Assembly (NCBI RefSeq): GCF_027571385.1
Contig: NZ_CP085636.1
Span: forward strand, 3,286,001 to 3,350,000
Direction of reading: 5' to 3'
Origin: Shewanella sp. MTB7
GTDB lineage: Bacteria; Pseudomonadota; Gammaproteobacteria; Enterobacterales; Shewanellaceae
DNA: 64,000 nt
Below, piece after piece: positions 18,029-28,142 of the stretch. The notes under the pieces were generated by a model. The model was not told the origin of the DNA. It was given only the letters and a program-made list of their open reading frames with translations, and ran no database searches. Each line of letters begins with the position of its first letter. The first letter of the stretch is position 1. Both the position numbers and the translations under genes were made by a program.

Positions 18029-19855
18029 TTAATAGTTTTCATCAATGGCACTGGTGCAACGCGCACCAGTTTCCGGACTACTTAAATTTGAACGTAATGC
18101 ACCGAACAACTCTCGGCCCATTCCATAACTTGTGTTGTGCAAATCAACTTTTTCAGCGACTCTCGATTCAATCTCCGCTTCTGAAATCAAAAGCGTTAAC
18201 TCACCCGTTTTCGCATCGACACGGATCATATCGCCATTTTGAATTTTAGCGATTAAGCCGCCATCTAAGGCTTCTGGCGTCAGGTGAATAGCGGCAGGCA
18301 CTTTGCCCGACGCACCAGACATACGGCCATCGGTCAGCAAAGCAACCTTATAACCACGATCTTGAAGCGTACCTAATATCGGGGTTAATTTATGCAGTTC
18401 TGGCATACCGATAGCTTTAGGACCCTGCCCCTTAACAACCACGACGCAATCTTTATCAAGTTCGCCGGACTGGAACATCCCATCCAGTTTATTTTGATCA
18501 TCAATCACCACCGCAGGTGCTTCAACGAAACGATGTAGTTCATCGACTGCAGAGACTTTAATCACAGCTCGACCTAAGTTACCTTTCAGTAATTTAAGAC
18601 CACCGTTTATTTGGAAAGGCTCGCTGACTTTAGTCAATACTTCAAGGTCTAAGCTATCTTCTGGACCTTCAACCCAAATCACGTCACCATCTATCAGGCG
18701 TGGCTCTTTGGTATATTTACGCAGACCATAACCAGCAACAGTATTGACATCTTCATGCAGGAGACCTGCATCAAGCAGTTCCTTAATCAGGAATGCCATA
18801 CCACCAGCGGCATGAAAGTGATTAATATCAGCATGTCCATTAGGGTAAACGCGAGCAATTAATGGCACCGCATCTGAGAGTTCTGAGAAATCATCCCAAT
18901 TGACTATAATACCGGCAGCACGAGCAGCAGCAACGATATGCATCGTCAAGTTAGTTGATCCACCCGTTGCCAGTAGTGCAACAATACCGTTAACGATCGA
19001 TTTTTCATTAACGACTTCACCAATTGGGGTGTATTGAGTCCCCATTTCAGTTAAACGACACACTTGCTTAGCCGCTGTTTTATTTAATGCTTCACGTAGT
19101 GGATCATCAGGATTAACGAACGATGAGCCCGGTAACTGCAGCCCCATCACTTCTAACATCAATTGGTTACTGTTAGCTGTACCATAAAAAGTACAGGTAC
19201 CTGCACTGTGGTATGACGCAGATTCAGCTTCAAGCAGTGCGCTGCGATCAACCTTTCCTTGGGCAAACTGTTGACGAATACGAGCCTTTTCTTTATTCGG
19301 AATACCTGATTTCATCGGGCCGGCTGGCACAAACAACATAGGTAGATGGCCAAAACTCAAGGCTCCAATCAATAGGCCTGGAACAATTTTGTCACAAATA
19401 CCCAGTAATAAAGCGCCATCAAACATGTTGTGTGATAAACCAATTGCTGTCGACATGGCAATCACTTCGCGGCTTAGTAAACTAAGCTCCATCCCAGGCT
19501 GCCCTTGCGTCACACCGTCACACATAGCCGGAACGCCCGCTGCTACTTGAGCAACACTGCCCACTTCAGCACAGGCTTGCTTTAGCAAGTCTGGATAAGT
19601 TTCATATGGCTGATGGGCCGACAACATATCGTTAAACGCTGTAACAATACCAATATTGGCTTTAGTTAGCGCTTTAATCGATTGCTTATCTGTAGGGTTA
19701 CAAGCGGCAAAGCCATGAGCGAGATTACCGCAACTCAGTGAGCTACGATGAACACCATAATTCTTAGCTTCATCAAGTGCAGCTAAGTACTTTGCTCTGG
19801 ATTCTTTACTGCGACCGATAATTCTATCTGTTACTGCTTGGACTACTGAATGCAT
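18029..19855 (-). CDS. edd: 6-phosphogluconate dehydratase
   Basis: Iron-sulfur dehydratase of 608 residues that turns 6-phosphogluconate into KDPG. IlvD/Edd family segments are clear: [15 protein letters not shown] and GICDKIVPG, and [13 protein letters not shown], whose cysteines are the expected 4Fe-4S ligands, plus [16 protein letters not shown] near the C-terminus. It lies 9 bp after pgl in a continuous operon. GGAG precedes the ATG at 19855. Sugars in Shewanella are mainly routed through this pathway because a complete classical glycolysis is usually absent. Confidence 0.97.
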   Translation of the reverse strand: MHSVVQAVTDRIIGRSKESRAKYLAALDEAKNYGVHRSSLSCGNLAHGFAACNPTDKQSIKALTKANIGIVTAFNDMLSAHQPYETYPDLLKQACAEVGSVAQVAAGVPAMCDGVTQGQPGMELSLLSREVIAMSTAIGLSHNMFDGALLLGICDKIVPGLLIGALSFGHLPMLFVPAGPMKSGIPNKEKARIRQQFAQGKVDRSALLEAESASYHSAGTCTFYGTANSNQLMLEVMGLQLPGSSFVNPDDPLREALNKTAAKQVCRLTEMGTQYTPIGEVVNEKSIVNGIVALLATGGSTNLTMHIVAAARAAGIIVNWDDFSELSDAVPLIARVYPNGHADINHFHAAGGMAFLIKELLDAGLLHEDVNTVAGYGLRKYTKEPRLIDGDVIWVEGPEDSLDLEVLTKVSEPFQINGGLKLLKGNLGRAVIKVSAVDELHRFVEAPAVVIDDQNKLDGMFQSGELDKDCVVVVKGQGPKAIGMPELHKLTPILGTLQDRGYKVALLTDGRMSGASGKVPAAIHLTPEALDGGLIAKIQNGDMIRVDAKTGELTLLISEAEIESRVAEKVDLHNTSYGMGRELFGALRSNLSSPETGARCTSAIDENY

Positions 19856-19864
19856 AACTTCTCC

Positions 19865-20563
19865 TTAAGCGCTCCAATAAACATCGACAGGTGTCTTGTG
19901 TTGACCTAAGACTGCCCTGATCGGCATGCTATTAGCATCTTCATTTTCAAGCGCTCGACGGTAAACGGCTAACTTTTGTTCACCGACAATGTGCAAATAA
20001 ATTTGACGACTGGCTAGAATCGCCGTTTTGGATAAAGAGATACGTGGGTTTGGCGCTGATTCTGGATTAACGGCAACGCATAGTTTGTCCGTCGACAGAG
20101 CCAATTCAATCTCTTTCGAGCAAGGGAACCATGAACAGGTATGACCATCATTGCCCATACCTAAAATCACCACATCAAATGGACGTGGAAAATGCGCTAA
20201 CTGTTCAATGGCCATATCACCCCCCTCTTCAGGGCTTGAGAACATATTCTTTAAACCACAAAACTTCGCGTTCGCCGCTCTGTTTTGTAAAAGATGGGTC
20301 CTGACCAGTTTTTCATTAGAGTCATCAGATTCACCATCGACCCAACGCTCATCGGCTAAGGTGATATAAACATCACTCCACTCAATAGATTTATTACTGA
20401 GTAACTGAAATAACTTGATTGGAGTAGAGCCACCAGACACAACCAAGCTAGCCTTGCCACGATTATCAACCGCCTCTTGCAACTGCTGTGCAATACGCTC
20501 CGTTAGTTGGGCTTCTAACGCGTCTTTGTTATCAAATGATTTAAACACACTTTCTTTAATCAT
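19865..20563 (-). CDS. pgl: 6-phosphogluconolactonase
   Basis: SOL/DevB-type lactonase of 232 residues that hydrolyses 6-phosphogluconolactone made by Zwf. Family motifs are VVSGGSTPIKLFQLL, TLADERWVDGESDDSNE and VVILGMGNDGHTCSWFP. Two ATG codons are in tandem. I chose 20563 because GGAG is five nt before it and only two nt before the first. It starts 9 bp past the zwf stop and precedes edd by 9 bp, giving enzyme order along the pathway. Confidence 0.95.
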   Translation of the reverse strand: MIKESVFKSFDNKDALEAQLTERIAQQLQEAVDNRGKASLVVSGGSTPIKLFQLLSNKSIEWSDVYITLADERWVDGESDDSNEKLVRTHLLQNRAANAKFCGLKNMFSSPEEGGDMAIEQLAHFPRPFDVVILGMGNDGHTCSWFPCSKEIELALSTDKLCVAVNPESAPNPRISLSKTAILASRQIYLHIVGEQKLAVYRRALENEDANSMPIRAVLGQHKTPVDVYWSA

Positions 20564-20572
20564 CATTTCTCC

Positions 20573-22045
20573 TTACTCGTCCCAAGAACGGCCATCTTTA
20601 GCAATCAATGCAACCGATGCTACAGGTCCCCAACTGCCCGCTGGATAAGGTTTAGGTTTCTCGTTACTCTCTTCCCAAGATTGAATAATCCCATCAACCC
20701 AAGTCCATGCCTGCTCGACCTCATCACGCCGTACGAATAACGCTTGATTGCCTAACATTGCCTCAAGTAACAAACGCTCATAAGCATCAGCAATTCGTTC
20801 ATTTTTAAACGTTTCAGTAAAACTTAAATCAAGTTTGGTCGTTTGAAGACGCTGCTTCTGCTCCAGTCCAGGCACCTTATTCATCATTTGAATTTCGACA
20901 CCTTCATGGGGCTGAAGACGAATGGTCAATTTATTGGGTGGTAGAGTACGATAATTAGAGCGATATAAGTTATGAGGTGGATTTTTAAAGTAAACCACGA
21001 TTTCAGAACTCTTAGTTGGCATGCGTTTACCACTTCGAAGGTAAAATGGTACGCCAGCCCAACGCCAGTTGTCTATATCGACGCGCAGAGCCACAAAGGT
21101 TTCTGCGTTTGATTGGGTATTAGCCCCCTCTTCTTCCAGATACCCTGGCACTGGCGAGCCTTTTAAGAAACCAGAGGTGTACTGACCGCGTACGGTATTT
21201 TCGTAAATATTGTCCAAGTTAATTGGACGAAGTGACTTAAGTACTTTTACTTTCTCATCACGAATACTGTCAGCATCAAGGTTAACAGGTGGATCCATAG
21301 CAACCAGTGTCAGAACTTGAAGGAGATGGTTTTGGATCATATCTCGCATCTGACCCGCTTTATCGAAATACCCCCAACGACCTTCAATTCCCACCTCTTC
21401 AGAGACCGAGATCTGTACATGATCTATGGTTCGATTATCCCACTTAGAGGCGAACAATGAATTAGCAAAGCGCAGTGCGATAAGATTCTGAACCGTCTCT
21501 TTACCCAGATAGTGATCTATTCGATATACCTGATCTTCGTTGTAGAAAGCAGCAACTTGATCATTAATCACTTTCGAAGATTTGAGATCTGAACCAATAG
21601 GTTTTTCGAGGACGACACGTGAATCGGATTGAATGAGGTTTTGGTCGTGAAGACAGCGACAGATATCACCGAAAATAGAAGGTGGGGTCGCGAAGTAACT
21701 GACCATCACACGTTTACTCGGTTCTAACAGTTCATGAAAAGCCTGATAGCCTTCTGAGTCCGTAAAGTTAGTGCCTATATAGTGACAACGAGTTAAGAAA
21801 CGAGCCAGAGTCTCTTCACAGAGTTCCTCTTTAACAAACTCCAATAAGGCTTTGATGACTAATTCATTAAACTCTTCATGGGTAAAAGCATCCTTAGCAA
21901 CACCAATAATTTTCGTATCAATGTTAAGTAAACCAGCCTTATCCAATTGGTATAAAGAAGGCAGTAATTTACGACGAGCCAAGTCACCTTTAGTTCCAAA
22001 CAGTACAAAATCACACGCTTTGGCTTCTGGTGTTGTTATGCCCAT
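20573..22045 (-). CDS. zwf: Glucose-6-phosphate 1-dehydrogenase
   Basis: NADP-linked dehydrogenase of 490 residues that oxidises glucose-6-phosphate to phosphogluconolactone. The nucleotide-binding motif is FGTKGDLARRKLLPSLYQL near residue 12, and the active-site signature is RIDHYLGKETVQN around residue 180. Length equals the E. coli enzyme. It is the first gene of the Entner-Doudoroff operon and is divergent from hexR. A candidate HexR operator lies 62 bp upstream, so repression by HexR with relief by KDPG is expected from known Shewanella regulation. Confidence 0.97.
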   Translation of the reverse strand: MGITTPEAKACDFVLFGTKGDLARRKLLPSLYQLDKAGLLNIDTKIIGVAKDAFTHEEFNELVIKALLEFVKEELCEETLARFLTRCHYIGTNFTDSEGYQAFHELLEPSKRVMVSYFATPPSIFGDICRCLHDQNLIQSDSRVVLEKPIGSDLKSSKVINDQVAAFYNEDQVYRIDHYLGKETVQNLIALRFANSLFASKWDNRTIDHVQISVSEEVGIEGRWGYFDKAGQMRDMIQNHLLQVLTLVAMDPPVNLDADSIRDEKVKVLKSLRPINLDNIYENTVRGQYTSGFLKGSPVPGYLEEEGANTQSNAETFVALRVDIDNWRWAGVPFYLRSGKRMPTKSSEIVVYFKNPPHNLYRSNYRTLPPNKLTIRLQPHEGVEIQMMNKVPGLEQKQRLQTTKLDLSFTETFKNERIADAYERLLLEAMLGNQALFVRRDEVEQAWTWVDGIIQSWEESNEKPKPYPAGSWGPVASVALIAKDGRSWDE

Positions 22046-22106
22046 AACTTCTCAATCTCCTATCATCGCGGTGTCCCATCGAATCGATGAGGATTCACAT
22101 ATTTGT

Positions 22107-22121
22107 TGTAATATAACAACA
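22107..22121. promoter_or_regulatory. Candidate HexR operator at zwf
   Basis: TGTAATATAACAACA. It keeps the left half-site of the HexR consensus as I recall it (TGTAATTAAATTACA) and 4 of 6 right half-site bases. It is embedded in a TTGTT/AACAA inverted repeat. Position, 62 bp before the zwf ATG, suits repression. Confidence 0.5.
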
Positions 22122-22318
22122 GAATTTAGTAATTGCATCAAAATTCTGCAAAAAAACAAACTGACTGAACTAGGCATTCCTATCGATAATCTGATATGCT
22201 TTTCGTGATTAAATTACTATATATAGTAGGAAGTTTTACCAGTTCACTAATTATAATTCGTCATACAGGTCTAGTTTCCTCTATTTAGAAACTTTCGAAA
22301 ATGACAAAAAAAGAAAAA

Positions 22319-22333
22319 TATAATTACATTACT
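22319..22333. promoter_or_regulatory. Candidate HexR operator at hexR
   Basis: TATAATTACATTACT matches 12 of 15 positions of the remembered HexR consensus. It lies 20 bp before the hexR ATG, a position suited to autorepression. Confidence 0.55.
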
Positions 22334-22352
22334 TTCGAGTGGATATACGCAT

Positions 22353-23207
22353 ATGAATACCCTAGAAAAGGTTCAAAAAAGCCTTACACATTTTAGTAAA
22401 TCAGAGCGAAAAGTAGCTGAGGTTATTTTAGCCTCCCCTCAAACCGCGATCCACTCTAGTATCGCAACATTGGCTAAAATGGCAGATGTGAGTGAACCGA
22501 CAGTCAATCGCTTCTGTCGCCGACTAGATACTAAAGGTTTCCCTGACTTTAAACTTCACTTAGCACAAAGTTTGGCTAACGGTACCCCCTATGTAAGCCG
22601 ACATGTTGAAGAAAATGACACTCCAGAGTCATACACAACAAAAATCTTTGAATCTTCAATGGCTTCCCTTGATACTGCAAGGCAAAGCATTGATACCGGT
22701 GCCATCAATAAGGCCGTTGATATACTCACTCAAGCCAAAAAGATCTCCTTCTTTGGCTTAGGAGCCTCAGCATCGGTTGCCCATGATGCTCAGAATAAGT
22801 TCTTCCGATTTAACGTGCCAGTGATCTGCTTCGACGACGTTTTGATGCAGAGAATGAGTTGCATCAACAGCGGAGAAGGAGATGTCATTGTACTCATTTC
22901 TCACACGGGCCGCACTAAATCAATGATAGATATTGCCCGTATCGCAAGAGAAAATGGTGCAGCAGTAATAGGGCTAACGACACGTAACTCTCCGCTGTCC
23001 TATGAGTGCACGTTACCAGTCACATTAGAAGTACCTGAAGATACAGACTTATACCTACCAATGGCCTCTCGTTTAGCACAATTAGTAGTCATTGATGTGC
23101 TGGCAACCGGATTCACTTTACGCCGCGGACCACGTTTCAGAGAAAGTTTAAAACGTGTTAAAGAAGTGTTAAAAGAGTCTAGGATCGACAAAGATTCAAT
23201 ACTGTAA
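22353..23207 (+). CDS. hexR: HexR, RpiR-family regulator of central carbon metabolism
   Basis: DNA-binding protein of 284 residues. The N-terminal RpiR helix-turn-helix domain (about 1-77) includes MADVSEPTVNRFCRRLDTKGFPDFK. The C-terminal SIS domain (about 125-255) includes FFGLGASASVAHDAQNKF and VIVLISHTGRTKSMID and should bind KDPG. Known Shewanella HexR represses Entner-Doudoroff and related genes and activates gluconeogenic ones. It is divergent from zwf and upstream of pykA, the classic arrangement. Start ATG 22353 has weak GTGGAT upstream. Confidence 0.95.
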   Translation: MNTLEKVQKSLTHFSKSERKVAEVILASPQTAIHSSIATLAKMADVSEPTVNRFCRRLDTKGFPDFKLHLAQSLANGTPYVSRHVEENDTPESYTTKIFESSMASLDTARQSIDTGAINKAVDILTQAKKISFFGLGASASVAHDAQNKFFRFNVPVICFDDVLMQRMSCINSGEGDVIVLISHTGRTKSMIDIARIARENGAAVIGLTTRNSPLSYECTLPVTLEVPEDTDLYLPMASRLAQLVVIDVLATGFTLRRGPRFRESLKRVKEVLKESRIDKDSIL

Positions 23208-23316
23208 CTGAATTTCCTCCCCTAAGTGGCAGTACAACTTTCTTATTACTGCCATAATTCTTCTCTAATTTAGCTTAACTTCACATATTTTATATCTTGC
23301 TCTAGATCATTTTGTT

Positions 23317-23331
23317 TGTAATTTTCCTACA
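23317..23331. promoter_or_regulatory. Candidate HexR operator at pykA
   Basis: TGTAATTTTCCTACA. It matches 11 of 15 positions of the remembered consensus and is part of a TTTGTA/TACAAA inverted repeat. It is 58 bp before the pykA ATG. Confidence 0.45.
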
Positions 23332-23389
23332 AAAACGCCTGTTCTCTGTTAATATAGTGTCAGAATTTTTAAACTTATCGGAGTATTCC

Positions 23390-24829
23390 ATGTTCCGCAG
23401 AACCAAAATTGTAACCACTCTAGGTCCAGCAACTGACCGCGATGACAACTTACGTCGTATTATCAAAGCTGGTGCAAATGTCGTTCGACTCAACTTCTCT
23501 CACGGTTCACCAGAAGACCACCTTAAACGTGCAGCAGATACACGTAAAATTGCAAAAGAACTCGGTGTTCATGTTGCTATTCTTGGCGATCTTCAAGGTC
23601 CAAAGATTCGTGTATCTACGTTCAAAGACAACAGAAAAGTACACCTTAGTTTAGGTAATAGCTTTATCTTAGATGCTGATCTTGAAAAAGGTGAAGGCGA
23701 TGAGAATCAAGTTGGTATCGACTATAAGGAGCTTCCTAATGATGTAAACCTTGGTGACATCTTGATGCTTGATGATGGCCGAGTTCAACTGCGCGTCGAA
23801 AAAGTAGAAGGTAATAAGGTACACACCATTGTGACCGTTGCGGGTCCTTTGTCTAATAATAAGGGCATCAACAAGCAAGGCGGTGGTCTATCCGCTGCGG
23901 CACTAACTGAAAAAGATAAGCGTGACATCATCACTGCCGCTGAAATTCAAGTTGATTATCTAGCGGTTTCCTTTCCTCGCTGTGGTGCAGATCTTAACTA
24001 TGCACGTGAACTCGCCGTTGCAGCTGGCAGCAATGCATTGATTGTCGCTAAAGTTGAGCGCGCCGAAGCCGTTGCAACAGATGAAGCGATGGATGATGTC
24101 ATTCTTGCATCTGATGTTGTAATGGTTGCTCGTGGCGATTTAGGTGTTGAAATTGGTGACCCAGCGTTAGTCGCTGTTCAGAAGAAATTAATCAGCCGCT
24201 CTCGCCAGCTTAACAAGAGTGTGATCACTGCGACTCAAATGATGGAATCAATGATCACCAGTCCTATGCCTACACGTGCTGAAGTGATGGATGTGGCTAA
24301 CGCTGTACTCGACGGTACTGATGCTGTCATGCTTTCAGCTGAAACCGCTGCCGGTGACTTCCCTGAAGAAACCGTTAAAGCCATGTCTGACGTCTGTCTT
24401 GGTGCTGAAGCCCACCCCAGCGTACAAGTGTCTAAACATCGATTGGATGAAAGCTTTGATTCAGTTGAAGAAACTATTGCATTGTCGACTATGTATGCAG
24501 CCAATCATCTAAAAGGCATTAAGGCGATTGTAGCCTTAACTGAGTCAGGTGCTACTGCACAGCTTATGTCACGGATCAGCTCAGCCTTACCCATTTTTGC
24601 TCTATCTCGTCATGAAGTCACGTTAGCCAAAATGGCGATGTACCGTGGCGTTAAGCCTGTGTATTTTGATTCGACCAATGTTAGTGCCGATGACGTTGCA
24701 CGCAAAGCATTAGAGACACTTGCTACGTCTGGTGATCTAAACAGCGGCGATATGGTGCTAATGACTAAGGGCGACTCAATGGAAACCATTGGTGGCACCA
24801 ATACTTGTAAAATATTAATTGTAGCATAA
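23390..24829 (+). CDS. pykA: Pyruvate kinase (PykA type)
   Basis: Enzyme of 479 residues converting PEP and ADP to pyruvate and ATP. Near-identical in layout to E. coli Pyk[17 protein letters not shown] at the start, [14 protein letters not shown], the catalytic-lysine signature [24 protein letters not shown] and [11 protein letters not shown]. The reading frame is open from 23312, but ATG 23390 has CGGAG 7 nt upstream and gives the family N-terminus. Follows hexR on the same strand with its own promoter region and a candidate HexR site. A strong terminator follows. Confidence 0.97.
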   Translation: MFRRTKIVTTLGPATDRDDNLRRIIKAGANVVRLNFSHGSPEDHLKRAADTRKIAKELGVHVAILGDLQGPKIRVSTFKDNRKVHLSLGNSFILDADLEKGEGDENQVGIDYKELPNDVNLGDILMLDDGRVQLRVEKVEGNKVHTIVTVAGPLSNNKGINKQGGGLSAAALTEKDKRDIITAAEIQVDYLAVSFPRCGADLNYARELAVAAGSNALIVAKVERAEAVATDEAMDDVILASDVVMVARGDLGVEIGDPALVAVQKKLISRSRQLNKSVITATQMMESMITSPMPTRAEVMDVANAVLDGTDAVMLSAETAAGDFPEETVKAMSDVCLGAEAHPSVQVSKHRLDESFDSVEETIALSTMYAANHLKGIKAIVALTESGATAQLMSRISSALPIFALSRHEVTLAKMAMYRGVKPVYFDSTNVSADDVARKALETLATSGDLNSGDMVLMTKGDSMETIGGTNTCKILIVA

Positions 24830-24859
24830 TGACTTTTTAGTCGTTGCTCATTAGATCAG

Positions 24860-24889
24860 AAAAAGGGTTCGCTTCGGCGAGCCTTTTTT
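24860..24889 (+). terminator. pykA terminator
   Basis: A 13-bp stem with two G-T pairs and a TTCG tetraloop, ending in six T. It lies 30 nt past the pykA stop. Confidence 0.92.
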
Positions 24890-24959
24890 ATACGCTAATT
24901 ATCATGGAAATAACATTAGCCTCAGTAACAATACGAATCTAGCTCGATTTGATCAATAA

Positions 24960-24983
24960 AAAAGGACGCTAATGCGTCCTTTT
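24960..24983 (-). terminator. fadE terminator
   Basis: AAAAGGACGC-TAAT-GCGTCCTTTT hairpin, 26 nt past the fadE stop. On the minus strand it is followed by a TTTTTTATT run. Confidence 0.88.
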
Positions 24984-25008
24984 AATTCTATCAATTTTGA
25001 ACTCTTAT

Positions 25009-27285
25009 CTATAAGGTTTCAAAATCATCGACATTGATTGCCGCGAGTCGTAACTCATCAGCCTTAAGCACAACCTTTAGCTCATCTTGAGTAATCACCA
25101 TGTTTTCACAAGCTAAATTAAACAACTCAAGATTGACGAGTTTTTTAGAGAGTCCCCCTTCACGTTGAGCTGTTTTAATCTTCTTATGAATTTGACGACA
25201 TGCATATTGTGCTTTAAATGCATCTTCAACTTCGGTGATCCCGCCTTTATCTTGCTCGAAATCAGGACATAGGAATGTCAGACGATCACGTGCAGGACCA
25301 GGCTTCATCATGCCGCTAACCAGTTCCGTCGTCATCTTGTCGCTGGCACCATTAAAGTGGTTACCAATCGGAAAGATTAAGGCTCTCATCACCCAAGCAA
25401 CTGGACGATTAGGGAAATTACGCAGCGCCCCATCGAGTGCCTTAGCCGCATCTTGAAGTCGAGTTGCCATCACAAAACGTACGGCTGGAAGATCATCATG
25501 CTGACGTCCATTATCTTCAAACATCTTTAACGTCGCAGAAGCAAGATAGAGCTCGCTCAATACATCTCCCATACGCGCCGAAAGCATCTCTTTGCGTTTA
25601 AGATCGCCGCCCATGATCAACATAGAAAAATCGGTCATGAGTGCCAATGCAGCTGAAAGTCGAGTCATGTTTCTGTAGTACTGTTGTGTTTCACCACTGA
25701 CTGGAGACTGATTAAAACGACTCCCTGTCAAAGCACTAAAGAGTGAGCTAAACGCATTTCTAGCCGCATAACCAATATGGCCCAGTAACAGCGAGTCAAA
25801 ACGCTCTAATGCTGCGCACGAGTCTTCCATCGCGGCAGTTTCCATCTCAGCAAGTACATAAGGATGGCAACGAGTGGCTCCTTGACCGAATATCATCAAA
25901 CTGCGTGTCAGGATATTCGCCCCTTCTACCGTAATTGAAATGGGATTAGCCATATAAGCATGGCCTAAATAGTTTTTAGGTCCTAGCTGGATCCCCTTAC
26001 CTGACTGGATATCCATAGCATCGTTAAGTACATCACGGCTCATCTCTGTCATATGGTATTTGGCAATCGCAGTGACAACAGAAGGTTTGACCTTAAGATC
26101 GATGCCTGTGGTGGTGAGTCGTCTTGCTGCCTCTAACTGATAGGTGTTGGCGATAATACGCGCAAGTGCTTCCTGAACACCTTCAAATTGACCAATCGAG
26201 AGCCCAAATTGATGACGCACATAACTGTAAGCGGTGGTGGTTTTTGTTGCTGTATGTCCAGCTGCAGTTGCCAAGGCTGGAAGCGATATCCCACGTCCTG
26301 CAGACAAACACTCAACTAACATGCGCCATCCACGACCTGCAAATTGTGGCCCTCCAATGATCCAATCAAGAGGAATGAAGACATCTTTCCCTTGTGTGGT
26401 GCCATTCATAAAGGCCATATTCAATGGGCTATGCCTCCGACCAATCACCACACCGTCATGATCAGTTGGAATTAAAGCACAAGTAATTCCAAGTGCCTCT
26501 TTATCACCTAACAGACCGTCAGGATCTTGCATCTGAAAAGCGAGGCCTAACACTGTCGATACTGGCGCTAAGGTTATGTAACGCTTATCCCAATTGAGCC
26601 GTAAACCTAACACCTCTTCACCTTCAAATTGTTGGCGACAGACCACTCCAGTATCAGGTATGGCGCCAGCATCACTGCCTGCTTCTGGACCTGTTAAAGC
26701 AAAACAAGGAATGGCTTCACCAGAAGCGAGTTTAGGTAACCAGTGTTCTCTTTGCTCTTTAGTACCATAGTGAGTCAACAACTCTGCTGGGCCAAGAGAG
26801 TTTGGCACCATCACCGTCACCGCTGCACTCACACTGCGACAGGCTAATTTGCCGACTATCGTGGAGATGGCATACGCAGAGAAAGCTTTACCTCCGTATT
26901 TTTTAGGAATCATAAGCGCAAAAAAACCCTCATGTTTAAAATATTCCCATAACTCTGGAGGGAGATCTTTACGATTTTGAACGATATCAAAATCATCAAT
27001 CATGGTTAATGCTGTCATGACCTGATTTTCAATAAAATCTTGCTCTTCAGCGGTCAGCTTCGGCTTACCATAACTGTGCAAGGTTTCCCAATTAGGTTTA
27101 CCTCGAAATAACTCCCCTTCCCACCATACATCACCCGCTTCCATGGCCTCTTTCTCAGTATCAGAAAGAGGTGGAAGTACTCTTTTGAAAAACGAAAAAA
27201 TTGGACGCGTAATGAACTGCATCCTGATACTTTTTACACCAAAAAGCACAATAATAACCAGCAGTGCAAGGATAAATACAGTCAT
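25009..27285 (-). CDS. fadE: Acyl-CoA dehydrogenase
   Basis: FAD enzyme of 758 residues for the first oxidation step of fatty-acid beta-oxidation. An N-terminal hydrophobic helix (VFILALLVIIVLFGV) suggests membrane association. Acyl-CoA dehydrogenase segments include CFALTGPEAGSDAGAIPDTG and SITVEGANILTRSLMIFGQG, with the FadE-specific long C-terminal domain. Slightly shorter than E. coli FadE (814). It is 23 bp downstream of the PsrA-type regulator gene, so the two are likely co-transcribed and controlled by acyl-CoA levels. Confidence 0.93.
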   Translation of the reverse strand: MTVFILALLVIIVLFGVKSIRMQFITRPIFSFFKRVLPPLSDTEKEAMEAGDVWWEGELFRGKPNWETLHSYGKPKLTAEEQDFIENQVMTALTMIDDFDIVQNRKDLPPELWEYFKHEGFFALMIPKKYGGKAFSAYAISTIVGKLACRSVSAAVTVMVPNSLGPAELLTHYGTKEQREHWLPKLASGEAIPCFALTGPEAGSDAGAIPDTGVVCRQQFEGEEVLGLRLNWDKRYITLAPVSTVLGLAFQMQDPDGLLGDKEALGITCALIPTDHDGVVIGRRHSPLNMAFMNGTTQGKDVFIPLDWIIGGPQFAGRGWRMLVECLSAGRGISLPALATAAGHTATKTTTAYSYVRHQFGLSIGQFEGVQEALARIIANTYQLEAARRLTTTGIDLKVKPSVVTAIAKYHMTEMSRDVLNDAMDIQSGKGIQLGPKNYLGHAYMANPISITVEGANILTRSLMIFGQGATRCHPYVLAEMETAAMEDSCAALERFDSLLLGHIGYAARNAFSSLFSALTGSRFNQSPVSGETQQYYRNMTRLSAALALMTDFSMLIMGGDLKRKEMLSARMGDVLSELYLASATLKMFEDNGRQHDDLPAVRFVMATRLQDAAKALDGALRNFPNRPVAWVMRALIFPIGNHFNGASDKMTTELVSGMMKPGPARDRLTFLCPDFEQDKGGITEVEDAFKAQYACRQIHKKIKTAQREGGLSKKLVNLELFNLACENMVITQDELKVVLKADELRLAAINVDDFETL

Positions 27286-27308
27286 GGTTTTACCTTTTAA
27301 ATAACACC

Positions 27309-27944
27309 TTAATTAACCGGTACTGACACACCGGCAGATAGATAGGGAATAACTTTACGAATAACGGCTTCGATATCATTATGTTCATTAAAGTCCGCAG
27401 CTGCAATCTCTGTTAACGCATCAGCAGATGCCATAGTGAAAACAACCGTACCTAAGGTAAAGTGCAAACGCCAAAACATCTCAGCTGGAGGAATATGAGG
27501 TGCACTCTCAGCCACGGCTTTAACGAATAGGGTTAAATGTTCACCATAATGAGTGGTGATAAACCAGCGAAGATGACCCTGACTTTCAATATAGCCACGC
27601 CCTAAAAGCTGCAGGAACGTACGAGTCCCTTCCGTTCTTAATTGATTTAAGTCTAACAGCGGCTCAACAAGTGCAGAGAAAATATCATTCAATGATGCGG
27701 CTTTATCTGAATCTTGCAGTTTAACAATTTCCGCCGATGCAACCGGCATAAATACATCCAGATAACGAGCTAAAACCGCTCTGATTAACTCTTTCTTTGA
27801 ACCAAAGTGGTAGTTCACTGAAGCAAGGTTCACTTCAGCTTTACTGGTTATCAAACGTAACGAGGTTTCAGAAAAGCCTCGTTCTGCAAATAATTTTTCC
27901 GCAGCATCCAGTATTCTTGTTTTCGTATCGGATCGATTTGCCAT
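27309..27944 (-). CDS. psrA: TetR-family fatty-acid regulator PsrA
   Basis: Repressor of 211 residues. The TetR DNA-binding domain (about 5-55) reads RILDAAEKLFAERGF, TSLRLITSKAEVNLASVNYH and FGSKKELI, closely matching Pseudomonas PsrA as I remember it. The C-terminal ligand domain should bind long-chain acyl-CoA or free fatty acid. In Shewanella, PsrA controls fatty-acid degradation genes. The adjacent fadE and a palindromic AAAC-N4-GTTT site just upstream support this. FabR or other TetR proteins are less likely because of the fadE linkage. Confidence 0.85.
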   Translation of the reverse strand: MANRSDTKTRILDAAEKLFAERGFSETSLRLITSKAEVNLASVNYHFGSKKELIRAVLARYLDVFMPVASAEIVKLQDSDKAASLNDIFSALVEPLLDLNQLRTEGTRTFLQLLGRGYIESQGHLRWFITTHYGEHLTLFVKAVAESAPHIPPAEMFWRLHFTLGTVVFTMASADALTEIAAADFNEHNDIEAVIRKVIPYLSAGVSVPVN

Positions 27945-27965
27945 TCCGTTGCCTTCCTAACTCTA

Positions 27966-27984
27966 TTTAAAACACTCGTTTAAA
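27966..27984. promoter_or_regulatory. Candidate PsrA operator (autoregulatory)
   Basis: TTTAAAACACTCGTTTAAA contains AAAC-ACTC-GTTT, the AAAC-N4-GTTT form expected for PsrA. It lies 22 bp before the psrA start, suited to autorepression of psrA-fadE. Confidence 0.6.
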
Positions 27985-28142
27985 TTAAACACTGCCACAC
28001 TTTTTGTCAAACTAAATTAACTGTCAATATATCGCTACGGGGTGGAAAACTCTCACAGATATGGCTTTTATAGCCATGAGCTATTAAATCTCAAATTTTA
28101 CGTTAAAATACTCAACACAAAAATAACAAGGAATATGAATTA

